DNA of 64,000 bases from Nocardia brasiliensis NBRC 14402 (GCF_000308475.2 NZ_BAFT02000015.1:55225-119224); one strand, 5' to 3'. Shown: positions 35,843-46,657, numbered from the stretch's first letter. A program made the numbers and translations. The notes: generated by a model not told the origin, from the letters alone.

Positions 35843-36721
35843 TCAGCGGGCGCGCTTGGGCCGCTTGTCCATCAGCCGCAGGATCAACGGCGTGAAGATC
35901 AGCTGCATGGCCAGCTCCATCTTGCCGCCGGGCACGACGATGCAGTTGGGCCGCGACATGAACGAGTCGTGCAGCATCGAGAGCAGATACGGGAAGTCGA
36001 TCACCTTCGGGTCGGCGAAGCGGATCACCACGAAGCTCTCGTCCGCGGTGGGGATGCTGCGGGCGATGAACGGATTGGAGGTGTCCACGGTCGGCACCCG
36101 CTGGAAGTTGACGTAGGTGTGCGAGAACTGCGGGCAGATGTACTTCACGTAGTCCGGCATCCGGCGCAGGATCGTGTCGATCACCGCCTCACTGGAATAG
36201 CCGCGTTCGGTCTTGTCCCGGATGACCTTCTGAATCCATTCCAGGTTCACGATCGGCACCACCCCGACCAGCAGATCCGCGTACTGCGCGACGTTCACGC
36301 TGTCGGTGACCGCGGCCCCGTGCAGTCCCTCGTAGAACAGCAGGTCGCTGCCGGGCATCAGGTCTTCCCACGGCGTGAACGTGCCCGCCGGTTGCCCGTA
36401 CGGTTCGGCCTCGCGCTCGTCGTGCAGATACTTGCGCACCTGCCCGACCCCGGTCTCGCCGTAGTCGCGGAACAACCGCTCGAGTTCCTTCAGCAGGTTG
36501 GCCTCCTCGCCGAAATGCGAGAACGTGACGTTGCGGCTCTGCTCGGCCTCGGCCATCGCCTGCTTCATCTCGTTGCGGTCGTAGCGATGGAACGAATCAC
36601 CCTCTACCACCACCGCATTGATCCCTTCGCGGCGGAAGATCTCCTGGAAGGTCCGCGTGACGCTGGTGGTGCCCGCACCAGAGGACCCGGTGATGGCGAC
36701 GACGGGATGTTTGACCGACAT
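35843..36721 (-). CDS. prk: Phosphoribulokinase
   Basis: 292 residues. Phosphorylates ribulose 5-phosphate with ATP to ribulose 1,5-bisphosphate, the CO2 acceptor for RubisCO. The P-loop is TGSSGAGTTSV (residues 12-22), with VVEGDSFHRYDRNEMK, YGETGVG..RKYLHDE and FYEGLHGA as the known proteobacterial-type motifs. ATG 36721 has GGAG nearby. Last gene of the cbb operon, 29 nt after fbp. The catalytic residues appear intact. Confidence 0.93.
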   Translation of the reverse strand: MSVKHPVVAITGSSGAGTTSVTRTFQEIFRREGINAVVVEGDSFHRYDRNEMKQAMAEAEQSRNVTFSHFGEEANLLKELERLFRDYGETGVGQVRKYLHDEREAEPYGQPAGTFTPWEDLMPGSDLLFYEGLHGAAVTDSVNVAQYADLLVGVVPIVNLEWIQKVIRDKTERGYSSEAVIDTILRRMPDYVKYICPQFSHTYVNFQRVPTVDTSNPFIARSIPTADESFVVIRFADPKVIDFPYLLSMLHDSFMSRPNCIVVPGGKMELAMQLIFTPLILRLMDKRPKRAR

Positions 36722-36750
36722 GGCACTCCTCGATGGCCGGCGGACAGAAC

Positions 36751-37830
36751 TCAGTGCGGCGCGGGCCGGAACAGCGAGCGCGACCCGAACAGCGAGCTGT
36801 CGAAGCTCGGTCCTTCGTCGGGCTCGGCGTGATACCGCTCGATCCGCGCCACCTCGTTGCGGGAGCCGAAGATCAGCGGCACCTGATGGTGCACCTCGCG
36901 CGGCGGCACCTCGAGCACGCGTTCCCCGCCGGTGGTCGCCCAGCCGCCCGCCTGTTCGACGATGAACGCGATCGGATTGGCACCGTAGAGCAGCGCGACC
37001 CGGCCGGGCCGCACCGGCGGCCGATCGTCGTGCGGATACAGGTAGACCCCGCCGCGGGTCAGGATGTGAAAGGTGTCCGCCACCAGCGACGCGACCCAGC
37101 GCATGTTGAAATCGCGCCCGCGCGGGCCCTCCACCCCGTCGAGGCATTCGTGCACGTACCGGCGCACCGGGCGCTCCCAGAACCGCTCGTTGGCGGCGTT
37201 GATCGCGAACCCGGAGGTGTCCTCGGGGATGCGCATGCGCGGGTGGGTCAGCACGAACGCGCCGATCTCACGGTCCAGGGTGAACCCGTCCACACCCCGG
37301 CCGGTGGTGAGCACCAGCATCGTCGCCGGGCCGTACAGGGTGAAGCCCGCGCACACCTGATGCACCCCGGCTTGCAGGAAATCGCTTGCCACCGGGCCGT
37401 TCTCGCCCGGTTCCGGGGCGCGCAGCACACTGAAGATGGTGCCGACGGGCAGATTCACGTCGATGTTGGAAGAACCGTCGAGCGGATCGAACGCCAGCAG
37501 ATATTTGCCGCGCCGATGCGCGTCGGGCACCGGATGAACGGCCGACATCTGCTCGGAGAGCAACGCCGCCAGATGTCCCGTCCACTGGGTCTCGGCGACC
37601 ATGATGTCGTTGGCGATCGCGTCGAGCTTGCGGTGCACCGTCGGCGGCAGATTGTCCGGCTCCGCGGCGCCCAGCGAACCGACGATGGCACCCCGGGTCA
37701 CCTGGTTGGCGATGATCTTCGTCGCCGTCGCGACCACATTGACCAGGGCCGAGAATTCACCGGACGAGCCGGGATGCCGATGCTCCTCCTCGATCGTGTA
37801 CCGGGTGAGCGTCTTGAGTCCTTCTGGCAT
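36751..37830 (-). CDS. fbp: Fructose-1,6-bisphosphatase class I
   Basis: 359 residues of class I FBPase, with ATATKIIANQV, the metal-binding FDPLDGSSNIDVN motif, VLTTGRGVDGFTLDREIG and the C-terminal PIAFIVEQAGGWAT segment. Removes phosphate from fructose 1,6-bisphosphate in the regenerative part of the Calvin cycle and in gluconeogenesis. Actinobacteria usually have only class II (GlpX), so a class I enzyme here supports a dedicated Calvin-cycle role. It starts 16 nt after the cbbX stop. Confidence 0.93.
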   Translation of the reverse strand: MPEGLKTLTRYTIEEEHRHPGSSGEFSALVNVVATATKIIANQVTRGAIVGSLGAAEPDNLPPTVHRKLDAIANDIMVAETQWTGHLAALLSEQMSAVHPVPDAHRRGKYLLAFDPLDGSSNIDVNLPVGTIFSVLRAPEPGENGPVASDFLQAGVHQVCAGFTLYGPATMLVLTTGRGVDGFTLDREIGAFVLTHPRMRIPEDTSGFAINAANERFWERPVRRYVHECLDGVEGPRGRDFNMRWVASLVADTFHILTRGGVYLYPHDDRPPVRPGRVALLYGANPIAFIVEQAGGWATTGGERVLEVPPREVHHQVPLIFGSRNEVARIERYHAEPDEGPSFDSSLFGSRSLFRPAPH

Positions 37831-37846
37831 GGGCGCCTCGTTCTCC

Positions 37847-38869
37847 TCACACCGGAGCCCGCGCGCTCGGCCCGTCCGGCGGCGCTGTGGTGCTGCGGTC
37901 GTGCTCGAACACGCTGCTGCCGTAGACATCCCGGTCCGTCAGCGTGATCAGATCGGACTTGCCGAGCGGCCGGTGCAGCTCCACCAGCCTTTTCGCCTGT
38001 CGCAGCCGGCAGCGGTCCAGCGCGTTGCGCACGCTGCGCGCGTTGGAGAACCGGGGCCGGGCCATCCGCAACGTCAGGTACTCGGCGAACGCGGTGTGCG
38101 CGGCCGGATCGAACCGGAAGTTCTCCCGCGCCACCATCAATTCGGCGATACCGAGCAACTCCGCGTGCGTGTAGTCGGCGAACTCCAGATGATGGGCGAC
38201 CCGCGAGGACAGGCCCGGGTTCGCGGAGAAGAAGCGCTCCATCCGATCCGGATAGCCGGCGAAGATCACGACCAGGCTGTCGCGTTCGCTTTCCATCTCC
38301 TGCAACAGGATCTCGATGACCTCCTGCCCGTAGTCGCGCTCGTTCTCCGGGCGGAACAGGTAGTAGGCCTCGTCGATGAACAGCACCCCGCCCGCCGCCT
38401 TGGCCAGCGCCTCCTTGGTCTTGGGCGCGGTGTGGCCGATGAACTGCCCGACCAGATCGTCACGGGTGACGGTGTGCACCTTCGGTTTACGGATATAGCC
38501 CAGCGCGTGCAACATCTCGGCCATGCGCAGCGCGACGGTGGTCTTGCCGGTGCCCGGGCCGCCGGTGAAGCTCATATGCATGGTGGGCCGCGACGAACTC
38601 AACCCGAACCGCTGCCGGGCCCGGTCGATCAGCAGCAGTGCCGCGATCTCACGGACCCGGCCCTTCACATTCGCCAGCCCGACCAGTTCGGCGTCGAGCC
38701 TGCGCAGCGTCTCCTCGACGTCGTTGCCCGCGATATCGGTCGAAAGATCCAGCAGCGCATCGGCATCCAGCGGCTGCGGCGCGGCCTCGGCAGCAGGCTC
38801 GGCGCGTACCGGCCTGCCGTCGCCGGTACCGGGCCGGTGCAGCCGGAAACCGTTGTGTTCAGCCGCCAT
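37847..38869 (-). CDS. cbbX: CbbX, red-type RubisCO activase (AAA+)
   Basis: 340 residues: Walker [12 protein letters not shown], Walker [11 protein letters not shown], sensor [10 protein letters not shown] and the arginine-rich [13 protein letters not shown]. CbbX pulls the C-terminus of red-type RubisCO large subunits to free sugar-phosphate inhibitors. ATG 38869 ([11 protein letters not shown]) lies inside the end of cbbS with an 11-nt overlap, showing tight coupling. Its N-terminus is longer than in the best known homologues and Ala/Pro rich. Confidence 0.93.
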   Translation of the reverse strand: MAAEHNGFRLHRPGTGDGRPVRAEPAAEAAPQPLDADALLDLSTDIAGNDVEETLRRLDAELVGLANVKGRVREIAALLLIDRARQRFGLSSSRPTMHMSFTGGPGTGKTTVALRMAEMLHALGYIRKPKVHTVTRDDLVGQFIGHTAPKTKEALAKAAGGVLFIDEAYYLFRPENERDYGQEVIEILLQEMESERDSLVVIFAGYPDRMERFFSANPGLSSRVAHHLEFADYTHAELLGIAELMVARENFRFDPAAHTAFAEYLTLRMARPRFSNARSVRNALDRCRLRQAKRLVELHRPLGKSDLITLTDRDVYGSSVFEHDRSTTAPPDGPSARAPV

Positions 38870-39281
38870 ACCGCTGCCCCTGGCGGTCGTCGGTGGCATA
38901 GGAGTGGAAACCGTAGCGCTGCCGTCGATCCGGGCCCTCGGCCCGGGTCAGCACGAAGCCCGGCTCGTCGCCCGGACGCTGCACGAGGAAACTCAGCGCC
39001 GTCGTCTGCCTACCGTAGCGGGCGTCATAGGCCAGCACCCGCACGTAGTGATGCGGGAAGGTCGCACGGCAGGCGTTGATCTCGGCGAGCACGCCGTCGG
39101 GCTCGTCCAGATCGAACAGCGGCAGGCCCCACATCTCCCAGTAGGCGTTGCGCGGATGCGGGTCGTCGGTGTATTCGATCGACACCGGCCAGCTGTTGAG
39201 CAGTGCGTAACGCACCTGCGCGGCGATCTCGGCATCGGTGAATTCCGGGAGGTAGGAAAAGGTTCCGTGACGCAGATACAT
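38859..39281 (-). CDS. cbbS: RubisCO small subunit (red type)
   Basis: 140 residues. [20 protein letters not shown] is typical of red-type small subunits (form IC), as are [22 protein letters not shown] and the C-terminal beta-hairpin extension [16 protein letters not shown] tail which fills the central pore. Assembles with eight large subunits into the L8S8 enzyme. It starts 17 nt after the end of cbbL. Confidence 0.93.
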   Translation of the reverse strand: MYLRHGTFSYLPEFTDAEIAAQVRYALLNSWPVSIEYTDDPHPRNAYWEMWGLPLFDLDEPDGVLAEINACRATFPHHYVRVLAYDARYGRQTTALSFLVQRPGDEPGFVLTRAEGPDRRQRYGFHSYATDDRQGQRYGG

Positions 39282-39298
39282 GAGTGGCTCCTGGACGG

Positions 39299-40937
<1,639 letters not shown>

Positions 40938-40940
40938 CTA

Positions 40941-40977
40941 CGAACACCCCGGAGCGCGCACCACTCCGGGGTGTTCG
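40941..40977. repeat. 14-bp perfect inverted repeat in the cbbL-cbbR gap
   Basis: CGAACACCCCGGAG and CTCCGGGGTGTTCG surround a 9-base loop, in the 385-bp gap between the divergent cbbL and LysR genes. It could be an mRNA hairpin in either leader or a second regulator site. Nothing else gene-like is in this gap. Confidence 0.6.
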
Positions 40978-41127
40978 AGCACGGCGCGGAAGGGGAGTCA
41001 CGCGCCGCCGTCGGGTTGACCCTGACAGATCCGATGTTTCCACAGATCACCGCCCGCGCGCCGCTCCCGCGACGCCATCAATTCCTATGGCACCAGAGTC
41101 ACCGTCGAAGTCTGCTACCGTCGGCGG

Positions 41128-41997
41128 ATGGCAGCGGTCAGTGCCGCCAGGATGGAAACTTTCCTGGTCGTGGCCAGGATGAGCAGCATCCGGCGCGCCG
41201 CCGCCCAGCTGCACATCACCGAGGCCGCCGTCTCCGCGGCCGTCGCGCACATCGAGAAACAGCTGGGCGCCAAGCTGATCGCCAGATCCGGGCGCGGCAT
41301 CGTGCTCACCGAGGCCGGCCGCGTCTACGCCGGATACTGCCGCAGCATCCTCGGACTGATGAACGAAGCGCACGCCGCCGTCCAGCAGGCCGAAACCGGG
41401 CGACTACGCATCGGCGTGGTCGCCACCGCGGGCGAATACGTGCTGCTGCGCCCGCTCGCCTCGTTTCGCCACCGCTTCCCCGATATCGAACTCAGCCTCT
41501 CGGTGCACCCGCGCGACGTGCTGTTCCTCGAATTACAGCACCACGAAACAGATCTCGTCATCGCCGGCCGCCCGCCCCGCAACACCGGACTCGTCGTCCG
41601 CGCGCGCCGAGCCAGCCGCCTGGTCGTCGTCGGCGCCGCAGGCCAGCGTCCACTACAAGCCACGTGGCTGCTGCGCGGGCGCGGTTCCGGCACCCGCGAT
41701 GCCACCCTCGGACTGCTCGATCAACTCGACCTCGCCCCACCCACCCTCACCCTCGGCAGTCACGGCGCCGTCCTCGCGGCGGCCCGAGCAGGTCTCGGCG
41801 TCACATTGATTCACAGCGACGCCGTCTCCCAAGACCTCGAAACCGCTGCGCTGCACATCCTTCCGGTCACCGGCACCCCCATGGACCGCCCCTGGCACGC
41901 CATCACCACCCGCACCCCCACCCCCACCACCCGCCTGTTCCTCAATCACCTCTGCGACGCCGCCGAAGTAGGCTGCGATGCTTTCCACCCCGCGTGA
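41128..41997 (+). CDS. cbbR: LysR family regulator of the Calvin-cycle operon (CbbR-like)
   Basis: 289 residues. The N-terminal winged helix (RMETFLVVARMSSIRRAAAQ, LHITEAAVSAAVAHIEKQLG) is the LysR signature, followed by a periplasmic-binding-protein-like effector domain. It is divergent from cbbL, as CbbR genes almost always are, and should sense a Calvin-cycle metabolite (RuBP or NADPH in known cases) and activate cbbLSX-fbp-prk. The CbbR name rests on position; the sequence alone would say LysR. Confidence 0.85.
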   Translation: MAAVSAARMETFLVVARMSSIRRAAAQLHITEAAVSAAVAHIEKQLGAKLIARSGRGIVLTEAGRVYAGYCRSILGLMNEAHAAVQQAETGRLRIGVVATAGEYVLLRPLASFRHRFPDIELSLSVHPRDVLFLELQHHETDLVIAGRPPRNTGLVVRARRASRLVVVGAAGQRPLQATWLLRGRGSGTRDATLGLLDQLDLAPPTLTLGSHGAVLAAARAGLGVTLIHSDAVSQDLETAALHILPVTGTPMDRPWHAITTRTPTPTTRLFLNHLCDAAEVGCDAFHPA

Positions 41998-42041
41998 GGA
42001 GGGAGCCGCCCGCTCCGGCGCGAATGATGCAGTGGGAGACG

Positions 42042-42069
42042 CCGACCGGTGATGTCCCGCGCCGGTCGG
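42042..42069. terminator. Possible hairpin terminator after cbbR
   Basis: CCGACCGG and CCGGTCGG with a 12-base loop, 44 nt after the cbbR stop and between convergent genes. No T-run. Confidence 0.35.
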
Positions 42070-42183
42070 GAATTCCTGGCCACGTGTGGCGCTGCCCGCC
42101 CAGGAACGGCACATTCACCATGCCGGTGAGCACGGAAAGTGCGAAGCGGGTGGATGATTCGCGGTCGACGGTCGGCCACCGCG

Positions 42184-42717
42184 TCACTTGCTCGACCGGC
42201 GGGCGGCGATCGCGGCGCAGAACTCGGCGGCGGCGTCGACGCTGACGACCGCCGAGCGCGCACGGACCCGGCGGAACCCTTGGATGCGCGCGGGCACCTC
42301 TTCGGTGAACTCGACGCGGACCAATTCCGAAGCGGGCGAACGTATCAGCGAGACGGTGGCAGACTCGTCCGCGAAATCCAGACCTGTTTGCGCGGGATAG
42401 CGGACGCTCGGCCGGTGCGGCTCGGCGGTGCGGACGATCCCCAGCGGTACGTCGAATGCCGCGAGCCAACCGAACCGCAGCCGCAACCGCTCGCCGTCCA
42501 CCCGCTGCGCGCTCCACAGCGGTGAAGCCATCGCCGCGAGCAAGGCCAGCGTCGGCACACCGAACAGGACGTCGAGCACGAGGGTCACCACCCGCGGGGC
42601 ATAGGCTCCGACCACGAAATGCAGCACCGCGACCTCGAGCAGGCCGAGCGCCCCCACACCCGCGAGCAACCCCGCCCACGCACCCCGCTTCCCCAACCCC
42701 ATCCGCATCGGTCGCAC
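42184..42717 (-). CDS. Small membrane protein, unknown function
   Basis: 177 residues with two membrane helices (AGLLAGVGALGLLEVAVLHF and VVTLVLDVLFGVPTLALLAA) and a soluble C-terminal half rich in beta structure (LRLRFGWLAAFDVPLGIVR..), resembling bacterial PH-like domains. I cannot assign a family firmly. Convergent with cbbR. A short ORF ends 9 nt upstream. Confidence 0.6.
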   Translation of the reverse strand: MRPMRMGLGKRGAWAGLLAGVGALGLLEVAVLHFVVGAYAPRVVTLVLDVLFGVPTLALLAAMASPLWSAQRVDGERLRLRFGWLAAFDVPLGIVRTAEPHRPSVRYPAQTGLDFADESATVSLIRSPASELVRVEFTEEVPARIQGFRRVRARSAVVSVDAAAEFCAAIAARRSSK

Positions 42718-42726
42718 GGCACCACG

Positions 42727-42936
42727 CTACTGCGCCGCCCACGCGTCCAGGCTCAGCCGCGCGGGGTCGGCAACGTTCGGCGGACCGCGCGCAAGGGCCG
42801 GGCAGCGGTTCAGTTGCGGCAGCCGGGTCAGCCAGAACAGCGGATCCGGTGGAGCAACCGCTGTCGCCGCGTCCCGGTTTCTCAGGTGGCGGGGCGCGGT
42901 CATCAAGGTCATTGCGGCGACGGGCATCGGCCGCAT
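42727..42936 (-). CDS. Short ORF or gene remnant upstream of the membrane protein
   Basis: A 69-codon frame ending LSLDAWAAQ with good third-position GC, and 9 nt from the next gene on the same strand. It reads like the C-terminus of a longer protein (DPLFWLTRLPQLNRCPALAR) whose beginning is not in the sequence. The rest of the gap 42937-43163 shows no gene. Low confidence. Confidence 0.3.
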   Translation of the reverse strand: MRPMPVAAMTLMTAPRHLRNRDAATAVAPPDPLFWLTRLPQLNRCPALARGPPNVADPARLSLDAWAAQ

Positions 42937-43163
42937 CCGCAGCCGGGCCGCGCAGGCTGAAGTTCCGCGGATCCGGCTGCTGTACGGCGGACGGTCGCCA
43001 CAGCCGGGTTGGGCTGGGACAGCGGATCCGGCTGCGGCAGCAGCTATCCGTCGAGTTCCGGGTCACGGACACGTCGTCGGGGTCAGTGCAGCAGCGTTGA
43101 GGTTCCGTGGATCCGGCCGCACGGACCGCCGCGTCCCAGTTCGATTGGCGCGCTCGGTGGCGG

Positions 43164-44180
43164 TCACTGCAGGAAGCGCTGTAGTTGCGCGGTGACGAAC
43201 TCCGGGTTTTCCTCGATCAGCCAGTGGCCCGCGTGCGGGACGTCGGCCGCTTGCACGATGTTGGTCATTCGGGGGGCGGCGGTGGCGCGGACCGGGTCGA
43301 GTTGCCCCTGGGCGGTCAGCACGAGGGTGGGCACGGCGGTCGGAGTCGCGGCCACGGTGTCGCGGACGTCCTGGTCGAGGGCCCGGTAGAGTTCGAAACC
43401 GCCGGAGAGGGCCTCGGGCCTGCGGTAAGTCCTTGCGAATTCGTCTATTTCGGCATCGCTGAACGGTGAGCGGTCCGAGGTGCCACCGAAAGCCGTGCCG
43501 CCGAACGAGACTTGCGGGTAGAACAGGGCGAGGTAGTCGCGCACATCGTCGCGCACCACGGCCTCGGGGACGCGGCGCTGCGAGTGGAAGGCGATATGCC
43601 AGCTCAGCGACCGGTAGGTGGGGCCGTCGATCGCGGGCCCGGGCAGCGGTAGGTCGAGATAGCCGAGACGTGCGGTGTCGGAAGGGAATCGGCTCGCGTA
43701 CTGGAAGGCCACCGCCGCGCCGAAATCATGCCCGATCACCTGGGCATCGTGCACCCCGAGCCGATCCGCGATCAGCGTGTGCACATACCTGGCCAGCGTC
43801 GCCTTGTCGTAGCCGCTCGGCGAACCCGTGCTGTCACCCAGCCCGGGCAGATCGACGGCGTAGACGGTGTGGTTCTCGGCGAGGGCGGGCATGATCGGCC
43901 ACCAGCCGAACCAGGTCTGCGGCCAGCCGTGGATCAACACCACCGGCGAACCACTGCCGCCCTGCACGTAATGCATACGGACACCGTCGACATCGGCGAA
44001 CTCGTGCCGGAAGGTGTTCTCGAACTTCGGATCACCCTGCGTGGCAACGGCATACGGCGGCACCGCAGCGGCCGCCGTCGTGGTGCACGCCGCGGTGCCG
44101 ATCGTGAGCAGCAGAGCGAAAACGAGTGCTCCCATCGAGCGCGCGAAACTGCTCGGCGTCGGCCGCGATTCGGTTTTCAT
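43164..44180 (-). CDS. Lipoprotein alpha/beta hydrolase (epoxide hydrolase-like)
   Basis: 338 residues with a lipoprotein signal (ALVFALLLTIGTAAC, Cys about residue 32) and then an alpha/beta-hydrolase core: HGWPQTWFGWW oxyanion motif, nucleophile Asp in GHDFGAA, cap region with two candidate tyrosines, and GHWLIEENPEF containing the catalytic His. The Asp nucleophile and HGWP motif match epoxide hydrolases and fluoroacetate/haloalkane dehalogenases. It would act outside the membrane on unknown substrates, perhaps lipophilic epoxides. Confidence 0.82.
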   Translation of the reverse strand: MKTESRPTPSSFARSMGALVFALLLTIGTAACTTTAAAAVPPYAVATQGDPKFENTFRHEFADVDGVRMHYVQGGSGSPVVLIHGWPQTWFGWWPIMPALAENHTVYAVDLPGLGDSTGSPSGYDKATLARYVHTLIADRLGVHDAQVIGHDFGAAVAFQYASRFPSDTARLGYLDLPLPGPAIDGPTYRSLSWHIAFHSQRRVPEAVVRDDVRDYLALFYPQVSFGGTAFGGTSDRSPFSDAEIDEFARTYRRPEALSGGFELYRALDQDVRDTVAATPTAVPTLVLTAQGQLDPVRATAAPRMTNIVQAADVPHAGHWLIEENPEFVTAQLQRFLQ

Positions 44181-44430
44181 AGCTTCCTTTCAAAGGTGAA
44201 TGGTGTCCGGCGGTGGTTGCGTCCAGGCCACACGCGCCGCTGAACAGGTACGTCCTCGCCGGGGGCGGTCAACTCGGCAGCAACTCGACTGCAGTCAGGC
44301 GCAGTCCGCGCAGTCCCTAGGCCGACGTGCACGCACAAGTTCCCGAGACCGACCGGACTGGCCGCTTACCCGGGCAGTCGGTAGAGCGGCGCTCGAGGTA
44401 TCGGTGCGGACGAATCCGCCCGGTCCCGGT

Positions 44431-44543
44431 CCCGGTTCCGCTCGCACGGCCCGGTTCCGCGGCCTGGTTCCGATTGCGCGGCCCGGTTCCGCTTGCCCGG
44501 CCCCGGTTCCGCTCGCCCGGCCTGGTTCCGATTGCCCGGCCTG
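44431..44543. repeat. Tandem repeat, about 19-bp unit
   Basis: Six imperfect units of the form CCCGGTTCCGCTTGCCCGG (19 bp, one truncated to 13), differing at a few positions. The gap 44181-44602 contains no gene. Such arrays vary in copy number between strains. Confidence 0.8.
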
Positions 44544-44602
44544 GTATAGAGCCGCCCTCGTCGGTCAGCAGCCAGTCCACGCCGCTCGGCTCGGGACTCG
44601 GT

Positions 44603-45088
44603 TCAGCGTCCGGTGGTTCCGTCGATCAGTTCGCGCAGGATGTCGGCGTGGCCTGCGTGGCGGCCGGTTTCCTCGATCATGTGCGCCAGTGCCCAGCGGA
44701 CACTAGGGGCTGGACGGCCCGGCCGCGGGATGGGGGCGGTGAGATCTGCACACCCGTCGAGGATTTCGTTCGCCCGCGCGACGGCTTCCCGGTAGCGGGC
44801 GACGACGTCGGCGACGGTGTCCGCCGGGTCGGCATGGAAGGTCGCCTGCCAGTCGGAGACGTTGTCGCCCAGAAACATCGAGCGCTCGACGGCGGTCAGG
44901 TGGGTGAGCAGGCCGAGCAGATTCGTCCCCGACGCCACCCCGGCCGTACGAACCTGCGGTTCGGGCGCGCCGTCGACCTTCGCGGCGATCGAATCCCGCA
45001 AGTAATCGAGAAAGCCGCGCAGGGTCTCGGCTTCGCTGCTTCCGGTGCGCGGCGGCGGCATGTCCTTGCGGCGCTTGGTGGTCGGCAC
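44603..45088 (-). CDS. DinB/DUF664 family protein
   Basis: 161 residues of the mini-DinB four-helix family (not DNA polymerase). TLRGFLDYLRDSIAAKVDG begins helix 1, LTHLTAVERSMFL holds a metal-ligand His, and MIEETGRHAGHADILRELID holds two more. These thiol-transferase-like proteins bind zinc or nickel and often use bacillithiol or mycothiol. GTG 45088 has AAGGAG 6 nt upstream. Co-oriented with the methyltransferase 11 nt upstream, so probably one operon. Confidence 0.83.
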   Translation of the reverse strand: MPTTKRRKDMPPPRTGSSEAETLRGFLDYLRDSIAAKVDGAPEPQVRTAGVASGTNLLGLLTHLTAVERSMFLGDNVSDWQATFHADPADTVADVVARYREAVARANEILDGCADLTAPIPRPGRPAPSVRWALAHMIEETGRHAGHADILRELIDGTTGR

Positions 45089-45099
45089 GAGGATCTCCT

Positions 45100-45726
45100 T
45101 CAGGCGATGCGGCGAATGAGCAGAATGTGGTCGACGACCTCGGCGGTGCGCCCGTCGGGGCCGCGCGCGTTGCGGCGGGCCGCGACGGCCCGGTCGACCG
45201 TCCACGCCGCCGGATCCAATGCCAGATCGGCCGCGACCTCGAGCGGACTCGGATACCGGAGATCGGGATCCTGCTGCCACGACCACGGCGCGGTCGACCC
45301 GTGATCGACGACCAGCAACAACCCGCCCACCCGCAGCGCGTGCGCGGCCCGCCGCAACACCGCGGCCCGGTCCAGATCGAACGGCGTGTGCAGGTAATGG
45401 GCGGTGACCAGATCGAACTGCCCCGGCGGGAAGGACTCCCGCATGTCGTGCTGCTCCGGCCGGACCCGCGCACCCAGTCCGTGCGCGGCGGCGAGTTCCG
45501 CGAGCCGCGCAACGGCGACCGCGGAGATGTCTACCGCAGTCACCCGCCATCCGCGCCGCGCCAGCCACAGCGCGTCTCCGCCGTTGCCGCAGCCGAGATC
45601 CAACGCGGCACCGGGTGGCAGGTCGGTGACCGTTTCCACGAGTCGATCATTGGGCGTCGGATCGGTCGCGGCCGGCCGGGTCGCATAGACGCCGTCCCAG
45701 AACGCGACCGCATCGGTGGTGCTCAT
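45100..45726 (-). CDS. SAM-dependent methyltransferase (class I)
   Basis: 208 residues with motif I LDLGCGNGGDALWLARRGWRV, acidic loop VTAVDIS, then FDLVTAHYLH and LRVGGLLLVVDHG. The sequence resembles TehB/thiopurine-type or small-molecule methyltransferases; the substrate is unknown. The start at 45726 has TAGGAG. It is divergent from an XRE-cupin regulator and followed by the DUF664 protein, so the regulator may control both. Confidence 0.85.
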   Translation of the reverse strand: MSTTDAVAFWDGVYATRPAATDPTPNDRLVETVTDLPPGAALDLGCGNGGDALWLARRGWRVTAVDISAVAVARLAELAAAHGLGARVRPEQHDMRESFPPGQFDLVTAHYLHTPFDLDRAAVLRRAAHALRVGGLLLVVDHGSTAPWSWQQDPDLRYPSPLEVAADLALDPAAWTVDRAVAARRNARGPDGRTAEVVDHILLIRRIA

Positions 45727-45790
45727 CGGGGCTCCTAACTTGTCGTGACGCGCCCAGTCTCGCCAGCCCCACCACCATCTGGCACGCAAA

Positions 45791-45807
45791 CTTGCGGTTC
45801 CGGCAAG
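45791..45807. promoter_or_regulatory. Inverted repeat before the XRE-cupin gene
   Basis: CTTGC and GCAAG, 7 bases apart, 8 nt before the regulator's start and in the 89-bp divergent gap with the methyltransferase. Possible autoregulatory site. Confidence 0.4.
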
Positions 45808-45815
45808 ATGGCGGC

Positions 45816-46409
45816 ATGGACCGCGAAACCGAAGACGTGCTCGACGTGGTCGGGCCCCGCCTGCGCGCCCTGCGCCGCGAACGCGGCATCACCCTCGCCG
45901 ACCTCGCCGCCCGCACCGGCGTCTCCGAGAGCACCCTGTCCCGGCTCGAAAGCGGGCAACGCCGCGCGACCCTGGAGCTGCTGCTGCCGCTGGCCCGCAC
46001 CTACGACGTCCCGCTGGACGACCTGGTCGGCGCGCCCCGCACCGGCGATCCGCGCATCCACCTGAAACCGATCCGCCGCTACGGCATGGTCTTCGTGCCG
46101 CTGTCCCGGCGACCGGGCGGGATCCAAGCGTTCAAGATGATCATCCCCGCCCGTCCGGAACCGCTCGAACCCACACCGCAGACGCATGAAGGCTTCGAAT
46201 GGCTCTACGTGCTCAACGGCCACCTGCGCCTGGTGCTCGGCGATCGCGACTTCACCCTCCCGCCCGGCGAGGCCGCCGAATTCGACACCGCTGTCCCGCA
46301 CTGGCTGGGCAGCGCCGACGGTGGCGCCGTCGAACTCCTCATCCTCTTCGGCCCCCAAGGAATGCGCGCCCACGTCCGCGCCGACCCGCCGACGTCGAAA
46401 GAGCGCTGA
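45816..46409 (+). CDS. XRE family regulator with cupin domain
   Basis: 197 residues. The N-terminal XRE helix-turn-helix (LRALRRERGITLADLAARTG, then VSESTLSRLESGQRRATLELLL) is followed by a cupin sensor domain with EGFEWLYVLNGHLRLVLGD and PPGEAAEFDTAVPHWLG. Such HipB/CupR-like regulators respond to small metabolites. The preceding ATG frame (45792) adds eight residues without a ribosome site. Probably controls the divergent methyltransferase operon. Confidence 0.86.
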   Translation: MDRETEDVLDVVGPRLRALRRERGITLADLAARTGVSESTLSRLESGQRRATLELLLPLARTYDVPLDDLVGAPRTGDPRIHLKPIRRYGMVFVPLSRRPGGIQAFKMIIPARPEPLEPTPQTHEGFEWLYVLNGHLRLVLGDRDFTLPPGEAAEFDTAVPHWLGSADGGAVELLILFGPQGMRAHVRADPPTSKER

Positions 46410-46447
46410 ACCCTTCGGCTCTCGACGCGGAACTCGCACCCGCTGGA

Positions 46448-46530
46448 GCTGGACAGTCGATCAGGAGGAACTGGTGGCGGCGGGCTCTCGGCCGATGCCG
46501 CCACCAATTCCACCTGATCGACTGACCAAC
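46448..46530. repeat. Dispersed palindromic element, copy 5 (inverted core)
   Basis: Arms 46448-46480 and 46498-46530 (about GTTGGTCAGTCGATCAGG) match at 29 of 33 positions. The core CGGGCTCTCGGCCGATG is the reverse complement of copies 1 and 4. It lies between convergent genes (XRE-cupin and FHA), where it could act as a bidirectional terminator. Confidence 0.88.
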
Positions 46531-46657
46531 GGAACCTCGGCGTGTCGCCCGAGGGCGCGCGGGTGGCCCGGCATGCCGGGCCGGGCCAGGTAATCGGGAT
46601 CGCGTGCGTGGGCCGCGAAGTCCTCGGACGTAGTGGTTCGACGCTCCCCGATGGGGC

